NCBI GenBank assembly: GCA_023055425.1
Contig: JALGPY010000008.1
Coordinates: 23,471,359-23,535,358, forward strand
Source of the DNA: Linanthus parryae
Taxonomy: Eukaryota; Streptophyta; Magnoliopsida; Ericales; Polemoniaceae
DNA length: 64,000 nt
Direction of reading: 5' to 3'
Below are positions 35,301 through 46,001 of this stretch, one piece after another. Every line of letters starts with the position of its first letter. The first letter of the stretch is position 1. The notes under the pieces were generated by a model that was not told where the DNA came from, did no database searches, and saw only the letters and a list, made by a program, of their open reading frames with translations. The translations under genes were made by a program, and so were the position numbers.

Positions 35301-38300
35301 AAAAACGAGGGAATTGTGTACTGCAAGAATAGCAAGAGATAGCCCCTTTAGCCACACTGCTAATTCGTAGAAAGAGGCATGAATCTTATGAAAGTACAAT
35401 TTTCATATTGACTACTGTAAAACATTGATAGATAACTATGCTCGTGAGAGAGTGGTAAAACATACCTTGTCGTCATGCACATTGGATTTAGAAGTAACGC
35501 CACGCTTACGCTGAGTTCCATCAGAAAAGGCTTTATCCTGGGATGGGCAAGCATCCACACTCTCACTATGAGACATCTTTTGTGAGGAAGATTGATCTTT
35601 GGTAGGGTCCGATTGTCCTGACTCTTTCCCTACTAAACTTGTAGAGCTACCAACTCTCTTTTCCTGATTCTTCCTGCAACCTCTCAATTGTGAGGTTTTT
35701 CTTTCCTCAGAAAGCAAATGATCGCACCCTCCTTCTGGTTTCATCAACGACTTAGGTTTCCTACCCCTTTTTTTCGGCTTCATGGTGTCTGAATTATCAT
35801 GACCTGTCATATTCCCACCAGTGGTACTTTTCCTTTGACAACCCTGTTCGTCTCCTAAATGGGAAGTGGTCTGCATCTCAGCAGATCCGTCATTCTTAGT
35901 TGATGAGGGTAATCCATCCAAAGATGGACCAACCCCTGCAGAACAAAGGGCGTCAGGTGCAGTGTCTCCAGTTACCTGTTTTATATATACGTCAGATTAT
36001 TTCAGAAACGAGATACTGTCATGGCAAAATGGTAAGACCGTACCAATGCTGATGTGTCATCATACCAATCATATATATAACTCTAAAGTTGATACCTTTT
36101 TCATTTTTTCAGTTAGATCATGAAACAAGAAACCTTTTACTCTTTTACATGGGATCTTGGAGCACGAATATTTCACCAGATTATTCGTACTAATGCCATG
36201 CTAAAGTGTGATTCGTTAAAATCATTACCTGATGCCCTCTCTCAACTAAAACTTGATCATGCAGTAGTTCATCTCCCGAATGGCAAGTGTTCTTCATTTC
36301 AGCAGAGCCATTATTCTTAATTGAACTGGGTAATCCATCAGGTGCAGCGTCTTCAGTTACCTGTTTCACATATACAAGTCGTCAAATTATTTCAGAAACG
36401 AGATACTGTCAAGGCGAATCGGAAAGACCCTATCAATGCTAATGTATCATCATACCATTCATTTATATTACTAAAGTTGAAACCTATTTACTTTTTCAGT
36501 TAGATCTTGAAAATAACAAACCTTTTACTCTTTTACATGGATCTTGGAGCACAATAATTTCACCAGATTCATGCTAAAGTGAGATAAGTTAAAGCAATAA
36601 GAACAACTCTTATATCAACTCGTGAGACAACGATGCACATTTCACGTCGGGGGGTTTATTAGGTAAAAGGGTCGCCATTGTAAGACTGAGGAAGGGGACA
36701 GAGGGGGAAAAGGGTCCATTAAATAATTCATGCAGTGCCATTCACCTATTTCCTCCTTTCCAATTCTTTTTAGTAGTAAAGAGGCAAATGGCTTTATGTT
36801 CCAAACTTAAATTGGAAAACACCAGTTTGTGGAATGCGTCTCACGATATTTCCAGCAAAACATAAAACTTGATTGGAAAATATAGGTTTCTGTGATTGCA
36901 AGAAAATGATATAAGGAGAAAGTTACTGTATGTAATATCATGCATCCGTTAAACCAGAAAGGGGGTAAGAAACCCCAGGGGAAGCTAAGAAGAAACTTGG
37001 ACAAAATGATTCCTTTATTCAGTCAAATCAGCCTATGAAATTATTAATATTTGACTTCTATAACAGCTGGCATAAAATTTAAAGGTAGAACAACGCACCG
37101 AAAGTTCTTGTCTGAATGTACCCTGGCATACTGAAGAGACTATCTCAGAAAAATCTTTCTCCTTCATGTCCATGAATTGCATTCCCTCAAGGAGATGAGG
37201 TTTAAGTATTCCAGCACAATTTTTGACGACCGTTTCTCCCATTTTATAAGAGTGAGGCACAATTTTCTGAAAAAAGAAGAATTCTGATGTGAACATGCAA
37301 AAGCAATACAATTACATATGAAATGACTTATGAAGATGGAAACTACCTGATTTTCCTTTAGAAGGCTAGTTAGAATAGGAACAATAAGATCCAACGATAT
37401 ATCATCGATTTCCTGTATGACTAAAGTCATAATTGCCTCCATATGATCGAATACGGAACTCGGATGGCCAGCCCTTAAAAATGAAGTAAGATTAATTATC
37501 AATGGTAAGGCTAAACAACAAAAGGAAATATTCTCAAGCAGACAAAAACCTAAGAGCGTATGTTTTTTATGATAAAATTTGTAAAGAAATAAAGTAAATT
37601 AACTTTTAAAAATCCACTTCAATTCTGACTCTGAAGAAACGACTTTACTATATAGGACATAACATTACTACATGGTAATGAGTAAAGCTACAGATCTGTT
37701 AGTAAAAAGAATATATTGCCCGTCCAAACAAGGCAATATATTCTGAAAAATAGCAGTGTAACTACAACTCTAAGTGGAAAAAACTGTAGTATCTCTTAGC
37801 AGAAGTTACTAAGCACCTCTGTCAAATAGCAATGTAAATAACCATGAATAGTACAGGATTATAACAAGATAAGTAAAGCACTTGGAAATCTTACCGTGTC
37901 TCATTTAGAAATAGATGAAACATCTGATAAATTAACTCGTTCAACTCAAGATCAAGCATTACTAAGCTTGACCTGATCTTAGCAATATGACACAGAATCG
38001 CAAGTGCCTTTGCATAGCAACGACCGTCACTGTGTGACAACTTCTTCAGTGCTGCGACAGCCAGTTCGAAGTACTCCTGAGAGCCAATCAAGTAGAATCG
38101 GAACATTAGAGATAGCAGAATATATTACGCAACTCTTTTGGCAACGGCTAACTTTTGGGAAATATAGTATAAAACTTAAAAATAACATACGGGTTAATGT
38201 GAACACATTGGATTACCTTCATGTGTTCTTCCTCGTAGGGTGCATCAGGTGCTGAAATTCTTGTAACTTCACTTATGCAAGTAGTTACAGAGATTTTCAC

Positions 38301-39866
38301 CTCATCATCCGAGTGCCTCACCAATTCTGGCATTATGAGACCCTCCATTACGGGAATCAGAGCCTCGCGAATTGGTCTAGCAGGAGCTTGTGTCACTGCA
38401 GATAAAACTTCTTCTGTTTTCTGTACCAAAAAAAAAGCAATGACTAAGAGAGATAGTATTCTTACTTTCAGTTATCTGCACCTCAATTATTGTTCTCATT
38501 GAGAACACCCTTCCGACCAATGCTAAGGAGCTTATGCATGCTAAAAGGGCAACCACGACTTTTGGGTATGTTTTTAGAAGTAACAAACGACAAAGAAAAT
38601 GAAGACATTTAATGTAACATTGACACCCATGGAACCATATCTGGTATATTGGTCTAGTAAAGGGAGAATGGAGAAAGTATACACAGTGAATAGAATTCGG
38701 ATTTTTCATATCTTGCAATGGAGGAGCAAAAGAAATTAAATAACAATAAAGCGTGACTCTGGGATGAGATTCTGAAGTTTCGAAAATAACTCAACAATCT
38801 ACATTTGGGAAGATTGAGATTGGGAAAAATTATTTGAGACGAAAAACTACCGCATTCATATAGTTCAGGACGACAGGTAAAATAGATAACCAATGCATAC
38901 CCGCTCCCGCGCAAAGGCACATTAAACCACAAATGACTGCCACTTTTGGCAATATGACATACAAAGGAAAACATGCTGGATGCAAATAAAGGTGTCATCA
39001 GTAATTGTTTGCCCGGTTCAGTATTCCGAATTCATCTAGATATCCAAATGATAAGGTATTACTTAGAAAAGACTGTGTAACCTAATATAAACTCGAATAG
39101 ACTACATCTACCCTCTCTTCATAACTCTTGAAGCCTTGTTTAAGCTCCTTGCACACGACCATCAACCAATTTACAACATCATATGTGTGTGCACAAACAC
39201 CAACTTTGATTTGACAAGGAGCTAAATATGAGAGTGATAAGAACCGGATTTCATACCAAACTTATCGATATAAGATACCCAATTCCGGAATCCCAATCAT
39301 CAAACCACAAGATTCGATCACAAATATGACACCAGTTCGAATCAGCCATCAATTAGAGAAACAAAACTAGCTATAACACAATGATATAGTAAAAAATCAG
39401 ATCCAAACCAAGCAATCAAATTGAACAAAAATTGATTTTTCTCAACATTGATTCAACAAGGAACTATATACTAGTATGAGATTCATAACAACCAGAGCTC
39501 AGGCTAATCAAATCAATTTAAGGTGCTCAATTCAGAAAATCCCATTCATCAAACCACATAATCCAATCAGAAAACTCACACCAGATCAAATCAAAATCAT
39601 GAATTGGAGAAACAAAGCTGGCTAAAACACAATGACACAGTAAAATTCAGGATCAAACCAATCAAATCAACAAAATTGGCCATCTGGGTTACCCAATTTT
39701 CCACCTTTCTAGTCCATTTCATCTCACAGATATAACAAGAATGCATGTAAGAGCAAGAGCAGATGCTTACATCAAGAAGAGTCAAGAGCTCTGGAACTTC
39801 CGGCAGAGGTGTGACCAGCTTCTTCCCAACCTCATTCAACCCTTCTTGAACCTCTGAAGAAGCCAT
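26377..39866 (-). CDS. PDS5: PDS5-family cohesin cofactor with amplified AT-hook exons
   Basis: Predicted nuclear regulator of sister-chromatid cohesion, of the short plant PDS5 type (PDS5C/D/E). I reconstruct 17 exons: 39866-39771, 38420-38217, 38076-37895, 37473-37347, 37266-37099, 36360-36229, 35975-35466, 34881-34300, 33854-33249, 32652-32485, 32227-31742, 29736-29128, 27352-27267, 27067-27016, 26757-26671, 26566-26505, 26419-26377. The junctions are GT-AG and the sum is 4200 nt (1,399 aa). Residues 1-259 are the HEAT-like region (LVRHSDDEVKISVTTCISEV, ISAPDAPYEEEHMK, AKIRSSLVMLDLELNELI). Residues 260-1290 are seven repeated exons with five AT-hooks (RGRKPKS). Residues about 1291-1365 are a Tudor domain (IQVWWPLDKAFYEGAV, VLYADGDEENLDL). 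A short tail ends KIEPESL. Arabidopsis relatives have one long linker here, so the amplification is unusual. Which repeat exons are spliced together is untested. Confidence 0.88.
27545..28275. repeat. CCA-rich block, possible MITE, in the PDS5 intron 12
   Basis: A long imperfect CCACCA/CACCAC tract (about 27580-28010) yields Pro/Thr/His-rich spurious frames. The left edge ACTCTAAGGCTACAAC resembles the MITE end near 25120, and the right edge reads, in reverse, TATGGTGTGTTTGGATGG, a common plant MITE end type. It is thus probably a non-autonomous element. No target duplication confirmed. Confidence 0.45.
29128..29736 (-). repeat. PDS5 amplified exon L5 (203 codons, AT-hook)
   Basis: Last and most diverged long repeat exon, phase 0-0. 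It encodes the AT-hook KPKKRGRKPKS and a full-length end with a RYLNSNLGRRS segment. It precedes the Tudor exons. Compared with L2-L4 it has several substitutions, including FNGLLSEENI in place of the usual LLSEERKTPQ text, so it may be the oldest copy. Confidence 0.82.
29996..31422. mobile_element. 1.43-kb MULE-like element in the PDS5 intron 11
   Basis: Inverted ends of about 90 bp start GGGTAAATGACAGAAACC on the left and GGGTAAGTGACAGAAACC from the right. It splits a unit that is continuous in the neighbouring repeats (GGTCCA...TTCATACA text near 35110 and 36715), which supplies an approximate empty site. The flanking duplication is degenerate. The interior has an (AG)n tract at about 30820-30845 and one short open frame, so it may have captured host DNA. 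Confidence 0.78.
30411..30677 (+). CDS. Small open frame inside the MULE-like element (88 aa)
   Basis: ATG at 30411 (MGENKSQQPKRRNWDKPDGR), ending TAA at 30675. A polar, charged peptide with a lysine/arginine-rich start and a glutamine-rich end; I recognise no domain. It sits on the strand opposite to the surrounding gene, within a transposon. It could be a captured gene fragment or a chance frame. Confidence 0.25.
   Translation: MGENKSQQPKRRNWDKPDGRNGYEELSAETQIDLDKIAESPGAETEIRLVVRILYKKGETIPSLAEQQVNNSLNQNQTQLLEPTPKME
31742..32227 (-). repeat. PDS5 amplified exon L4 (162 codons, AT-hook)
   Basis: Long repeat exon, phase 0-0, with AT-hook KPKKRGRKPKS. It lacks the internal segment holding the basic LKKKxDL and RYLK parts (SADVCHGRSSKSG joins directly), a deletion that kept the frame. 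It follows short exon S2 by 257 bp. Confidence 0.85.
32485..32652 (-). repeat. PDS5 amplified exon S2 (56 codons)
   Basis: Short repeat exon, phase 0-0. It begins like the long exons (VTGDTTPDV) but ends DQVSVERGHQ before its own donor, instead of running into the AT-hook part. Closely related to S1. Confidence 0.82.
33249..33854 (-). repeat. PDS5 amplified exon L3 (202 codons, AT-hook)
   Basis: Long repeat exon, phase 0-0, AT-hook KPKKRGRKPKS, full-length end with DEEVARYLKENSNKRS. Donor follows HDGE. One of the two longest copies. Confidence 0.87.
34300..34881 (-). repeat. PDS5 amplified exon L2 (194 codons, AT-hook)
   Basis: Long repeat exon, phase 0-0, AT-hook KPKRRGRKPKS. A short in-frame deletion removed the SSTSLVG part (NQEEKGKESGRS). 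Donor after RDDV. Confidence 0.87.
35466..35975 (-). repeat. PDS5 amplified exon L1 (170 codons, AT-hook)
   Basis: Long repeat exon, phase 0-0, AT-hook KPKKRGRKPKS. It lacks the LKKK...RYLK segment near its end (GTQRKRGVTSKS), an in-frame deletion different from that in L4. It lies 253 bp after S1. Confidence 0.87.
36229..36360 (-). repeat. PDS5 amplified exon S1 (44 codons)
   Basis: First repeat exon after the HEAT-like part. Phase 0-0, begins VTEDAAPDG and ends DQVLVERGHQ. It lacks the 12 residues (VFSPGGVGLSLD in S2) between the start and GLxxSIKN. It marks the start of the amplified block. Confidence 0.8.
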
Positions 39867-39989
39867 CAGCTCCACTCCAAAAAGGGTCTGAAACCCAGAA
39901 AACCCTTTTGCTGAAATTCAATCAGAGACCAAGAACCCTAGAGAGAGAGCACGAGAGGAGGCGAGAGAAGTGAAATGCTGATGTGGGTT

Positions 39990-40012
39990 CAGTGTATATG
40001 TATATATATGTG
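39990..40012 (-). promoter_or_regulatory. TATA-like region upstream of the PDS5-type gene
   Basis: An alternating TA stretch (TATATGTATATATAT, 39995-40009) lies about 130-140 bp before the ATG at 39866, a usual plant distance. No other element is clear. Confidence 0.4.
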
Positions 40013-40299
40013 GACAAAGCGTAGTTGGTGTTGCGATTTGAAGGGTTTTGCGAAGAATGGAAAGCATGCATTGGCTAGTTTGGTCTGAATTGAGCGAATT
40101 CAGGGGCTCAATCGGACCTGTGTCGTAGTCTCCAGCTACGTGGTGGCGAAGCCCATTTGGGGAGAGAAGAAATGAAACCGTAGAGGGGTTTGGTGGGGGT
40201 TTTATAGTTTGGAGAAAAGCTGTGATTTTTTGCACCAACATGCTCTATGATTCTTGAATCATTGGTCAAAAGAGGAAAGACCCCTGTTTTGTTCAAGAT

Positions 40300-40836
40300 C
40301 AAAGTTAACAACATTAACCCTTCACTCTCTTTGTGATTGATGAGTCAAAGAGTGTTAGTGCTGGCTAACTTGAAAGTTCAATCTTCAATTTTTATTCATC
40401 ACTTTAAAAAAATGGAGAAAGAGATGATTCCCCATGCTCTAGTGATATCACAGGATGAGATACTTGTATGTTTCTTGTGGCTCCACCTCATTTTGTGCTT
40501 AACTGAGATGTCGTCAGAATAAGTTTGATAAGATCAGTAGTCAACACACTGAATATCATATCGACGATGTGACTTAATATATGTAGGCATTATCTCGTTA
40601 TATGCTCAATCTAAAGTGTCATAGCTCACTATCATCCGTAGACAAATCTGAAATTCCCATTTGTAGATAACTTGGTTTGATGTTTTCTTTTTCATTACGG
40701 AACGTCGGTTGTATCCGAGATATTGTCATGTCGGCGCATATTGTAAATTGTATTAAGTTAGTCGATAAAAAGCATTTGTGTAACGTCTATTCTGAGGTTA
40801 TTGGAGGATGTCACGTGATTACTCCTCAAATTCACT
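40300..40836. other. Intergenic, no gene seen
   Basis: Sequence between the PDS5 promoter and the segmental duplication. Open frames here are short and show no recognisable domain or splice pattern. Confidence 0.5.
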
Positions 40837-41930
40837 ACCATCCGCATTCGATGATAACGAAGTGTGTTACGAAACAGGGGAAGTATATTGAATCAAAACT
40901 ACTTCAATTATCTATGAGAACAATACTTGAAAAGTGAGTCGTAACGTATACTGGTAATGCGTGTTGAAAAATAAATGAAATTTGACCGAGATGGGAAGAA
41001 GAATAAATGAATATAATTGAACAAAACAGAAATCACAAGTTTTGCTAAGACAGGAAAATTGGTTGATGAAATTGGAGACGATCTCGAGCATTCAGTCGAT
41101 TCCCTAAACTCCTGGTGCTGCATTGATCCAATAGTATGCAATAATTATTTCCTCAACTGTGCAAGTCGTTAGTACACCTGTCAGACTCTTCGGACTACAA
41201 TGGTGTGATACGTGACATTTGAAAGTATGGAATTTAAACAACAATAACTTTTACTCGTTCCGAGATGAAAAGATTCAACTATTGTCGAAATAAGCGGATA
41301 AAAAATGTAGTTATCAAGAAGCAGTGACAATCTTTTATATAGTTAATTTTTTGCCCAAAAGGGTAAGTAGATACTTAACTGTAAAGTCATCCCAACTCAC
41401 ACTTTTGTCCGATTCGATTCAAGTCACACTCGCGTCCTGACCCGATTTGAGTGGCTAATGCTTCCATACACTCTAGCGTGAATTTTAGCAATAAAGTTAA
41501 GTCACGTTGTGCATGCACACTTTTAAAATAGACACTTCATTATCTAAAAGACAATATGATATAGATCTTATAAAAAGGACATGCAAATTTGAAATGCTTC
41601 TGAAGTCTAATGTGGGTCTGATCCCCTTCACCCTTCAGCATCCCTAGTCGATGATACAAGCCATCAAATTTGTAGAAATCACACGATTTCGACACGTTAT
41701 AACACTTGAGCTTCTCTCGTAACTTTGACGTGCAAATATCGTATCTCATTCCTCCTCTCTCTATCTAGTTATTTTCACACTTGGATTCGATTACAGGTTG
41801 AGGTTATAAGGTACACAGGTTGAATAAATATAATTGGAGTTCGACTTATATTTGTATTTTGGAATGATGCTCATAAGGGGAGTTGCGGCGATGGCCGAGC
41901 GATAAAGAGATGCACAAAGCTAACGGGTGA
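40837..41930. repeat. Segmental duplication, copy A (uninterrupted)
   Basis: It matches 42735-49975 once the two insertions there are removed: shared text includes ACTACTTCAATTATCTATGAGAA, TTTTTTGCCCAAAA, CCCGATTTGAGTGG and CCCTTCAGCAT. It carries uninterrupted versions of both insertion points (near 41011 and 41375). I see no convincing coding exons; the small minus-strand frames are unconserved. Confidence 0.8.
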
Positions 41931-42938
41931 GAAAATTACCATGTGTTGTGGCGACATTATTTATCGAACGTGTTCAGATCCTATAGCTCTTAAAATTGCA
42001 ACTATCCGTACTTCAAAATCAAACTTTATGTTAAAGTCCGAAGAGCGCCAAATTATCAAATTCATGTTGCATGATTGTTAAGATATATTGAAGATATACT
42101 TGTCTCACTTTTAAGTTTGACTAGCAACTGATGTGATCGTATTCTCATTTTTTAGTCACATGTTGAACTTCACATTAACAAGGTGGCAACCGCATAACTA
42201 ACACGACACCCCATTACCTAACGCTAACATGAAAAAAATTATTCAGGATTCTCTTAATAAACATGCGTGCACTTATTTTTTTCTCTGTCATGCATGCCAA
42301 CTTACCTAACAAATTTTAACTCTCATGGCCATGTAGGTATGTGTTCTAAATGTTAATAATTAATATTTTGACGCTTATCACATTGCATTCCATTTGAAAG
42401 GAAATTGCAATGAATATCTAAATGTATTTTCTGAAAGGCTAATTTACAATTTCTTAACCATTTATTTTATGATCTCTTGTTAGCTCCAAGATGTGAATAC
42501 GAGTCCTCTAATCATACTATTAATTTCTTAATATGTTACTAAGTTTGTTTCTCAACCTTCTGTCTTGTACTACAAGAAACAACATTGGTTATGTCCAAAT
42601 CATAGCAAGGTCTATCTTTAATTATTACAACTACATGTTTTTAACATAGAAGCACATAATTTCAATTATTAATAAGTACATTCATAAATACGATTACATG
42701 AGACGAGTAACAAAACGCAACAAACAAAAGTCTCATTCAATGATAACCAAGTGTGTTAGGAAATAGAAAAAGTATAGTATATCAAGACTACTTCCATTAT
42801 CTATGAGAATCATACTTAAAAGGCGTGTCTTAATATACACTGGTATTTCGAGTTGAAATATAGTTAGTACTGGAGCAAAAATAGAAAGGAAGACGAAGAA
42901 GGAGAAGAAGAAAAAGATACATGAAATATTATTATAAT

Positions 42939-44460
42939 GGGTAAAAGACATATTCCACCCTCAATTAATAGATAAAATATGTTTTGCCCTTGATTTATCG
43001 ATAAATACTTTTTGCACCCCTGTCAGAGTTAAAAACTAACACCACACTAACAGAGGGGTGAAAAGACAAAAATACCCCTAGAATATTGATAAATTGCCCC
43101 ACTATAAATACTTTTCCGCCTCATTTCCTAACCATAAAACCCTATCTCTCTCTCTCTCTCTCTTCCTCCTCTCTTCACCCCCGATGCTCTCTATCTCCCC
43201 CTCTCCCTCACTGCCTCATATGTCGGGATCCACAAGCCCCGGATCTAACGCCTTCTTCGCCTTCTCCTCTCGATCTTCTCCTCACGAACCTGTTATCTCT
43301 CTTAATCGATCCCTCTCTACCCAGAAACCCACGCCCATGAACCCCTCTCTTCTCCACCACCATCTGCATTCGAAGCCAAGGAGTTGGAAAGGCCGGTGGT
43401 TTCGGGACGATTCAGGGAAAGTAGGTTGAAGATCAAATTTGAAATCAGCAGCAGCAGATGTTGGCATTATCCGATTGAGCCGAATAACTGGAAGTTTATA
43501 TCCTCAAAGATGCGAAAGTTTGATGGCTTATTGACGGTTACGATTGAGAATCAACAACAACAATACAAAAACCCTCTATGTGGATTTGTTTTTCCTCTTA
43601 TTCTGGTGGTGGTTGAATCGGTGGCACTCTCTCTCGGAGGACGACCGCGGAGACAAGACTGGGTTTCTTCAAGGACAGAGACTGAGACAGAGAGGTGTCG
43701 GCGGAGACTGAGTTTCTTCAAGGACGGAGACTGGGCATCGAGGATCCGACTAGGAATTTGGATGAAACCCTCCTAGTATTCTGGGTCTTTTAAAAATGTT
43801 GGGAAAATATTAGCCAACATTGAAAATTTGTTTGATTTCTTGAACAGATTGTGCTTTACAGTTGTGTTTTTCTTCGACTTTAGGTAGTGTTTTCCTTTAC
43901 ACTTGTGCTTCTTGAAAATGTTGCCCAATCTTAACTAGTGGGTTTCTTGAAAATGTTGGGAATTTTTGCTACCTGGGTCCAATCAATTGTGGCGTCGGCG
44001 AAGCCGACGGGGCAGCAGAAGATCTGTTTGAAGTCTGTTATCATATTTATGCTTTTTCTTATTTAAATTTGTAAAATGATGATATTTTTTATTTGATGGT
44101 TTTGTATTGTTGTTGTTATTGTTGTTGTTGGTGGTGGTGGATTGTTGATGGTGGCGGTGGTGGTGTTGGTGGTGGTGATGATTTGGTGGTAGTGTAGGTG
44201 GTGCTCCAAGAACACCAAGAACATCAAGAACACGATGAATTCAATAATTAACTAAAAAAATGGTGTTACTTGTCCACAATTTGTAAGGATAAAATTGTCA
44301 CAAAAAAGTCAGTTGCACCCCTCCACTAACGGATTGTAACAGAAGGGTGGTATCTGTCCACCCTCCATCCACTTACAGGGGTGCAAAAAGTATTTATCGA
44401 TAAATCAGGGGACAAAATATATTTCATCAATAAATTGAGGGTGGAAAATGTGTTTTTCCC
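42939..44460. mobile_element. 1.52-kb MULE-like (Pack-MULE candidate) element
   Basis: Inverted ends of about 90-115 bp (GGGTAAAAGACATATTCCACC left; GGGAAAAACACATTTTCCACC from the right), with a shared GATTTATCGATAAATACTTTTTGCACCCCTGT-type core. Target duplication TATTATAAT (42930-42938) and TAATATAAT (44461-44469), one mismatch. The interior is GC-richer and gene-like: TATAAATA near 43103, a (CT)n leader at 43146-43163, then open frames (about 43184-43430 and 43384-43773), and later GGT repeats near 44125-44200. No transposase seen, so host capture is likely. Confidence 0.8.
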
Positions 44461-46001
44461 TAATATAATTGAACTGAACATAAAGCATAAACTTACTAAG
44501 TCCGAGAAATTGTTGACCAAATTGGAGACGGTCTCAAGCAACCTCTCGATTTCCTCAACTCTCAACACTAATTTTATGTGAAATAAGTAGTTTGCCATGA
44601 TAATCCTCCCCCAACCATGCAAGTAGTTAGTACACGCCTCACATCCTTCAGACCACAATGGTGCGATATATCTAGTTTGAAAATAATGAATTTGAACAAC
44701 AACCACTTATAAGCGTTCTGAACTGAAAAGATTTGACAACTATGAAAATAAGTGTCAATGGAAATTCAGTGATCAAAAAAGCAATTGCAATCTTTTAAGT
44801 AACAAGTTTTTTGCCCAAAAAGTTAATTAGAGACTTAAGCCCTGCTTTCTTTGTCTAATCCAGGTGACTATTTACCTTTTTCTAAAAAAGGTAAAAAAGT
44901 TGCATACTTTCTTCCTATTAATTTTTCTAAAAAGTTTTAGTTATAGTTTTAGAAATAAAAAATGTGGCTTACTTTGCTCCTATTTTATCTCCTAAAATCT
45001 TTAGGAGCAAAAGTAACAAAAGTCGAAGTTTAAAAAAAAAAACTTACTTTTTTCTCCTAAAGTAATTGTAAAATCAGTAATTACCGATATTTTCCTAACA
45101 TAGCTCATAATATTACACTCCTAAAACTACTCTACAACTGATGCTAAGAACAAAAATACCAATTGATTCACGTTGCTGAGGGAATATTGATCTACTGTCG
45201 CCATATTTATCAACAATTGGCGGCATATTTATCAACAAGTGGCGCCATATACGTCAATGGCTGAGTATGGTTCTTTGATCTATACATCTTTTACCATTTC
45301 AACAAATACTCCAACTCTTCTGCATTCGACGTTCGGCAGTTTGGTGCTCTGGCTCTCGTCAGTCCTCAGATCAGATTGGTAAGTATTTCTACCTTGTTAT
45401 CTAATACTATATTTAAACTTAGCTACGAAACATGTGTAGCATTCTGAGACTACTTTTCGGAATTTTGCATCTCCCCATATCAGATTGATAATGTTTTGAT
45501 GTAGTAATGAAGTTCTAGTTTTAAAAAAGAAAAGTATGCAGAGCGGTAAAGAATTACATAATGAAATAATATAGTTTTTTATTAATATTCCGTGTTTGAA
45601 TTGAGACGTCAAATATCCATCAGTTCATATACTAGTGCAATAGTTTATAGAGGAAGAAATAGGTTGAACAGCCCAGAACATAGCAATATGAAATTGCTAT
45701 CATACACCATATCGAAATTAAATCAATATTTCGATTATGCAAAATCTTAAGTTAGCAAAGCACACCGGAATGTCATAAATGCAAGAACCCGTTAGTTTCT
45801 GGTGACCCGAGCTTAAGGTATTTGATAGTAATGCTAGTAACAGGAGGATGGATTCTTGCTTTAATCTATAGAAATATTTACACTTTCAGAAGCTTAATAA
45901 GCTTAATATGCTAGCTGTAGTTTTTCTTTCATTAATTCCATGTCACCTATATCACCTTTTTTACATTTCATTTGATTTACAGTACTGGAAAGTGTTTGGT
46001 T

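Noticed and set aside
40908..41749. Small minus-strand frames in the segmental duplication
   Set aside because: The duplicated copy does not preserve the same frames, so coding is not supported.
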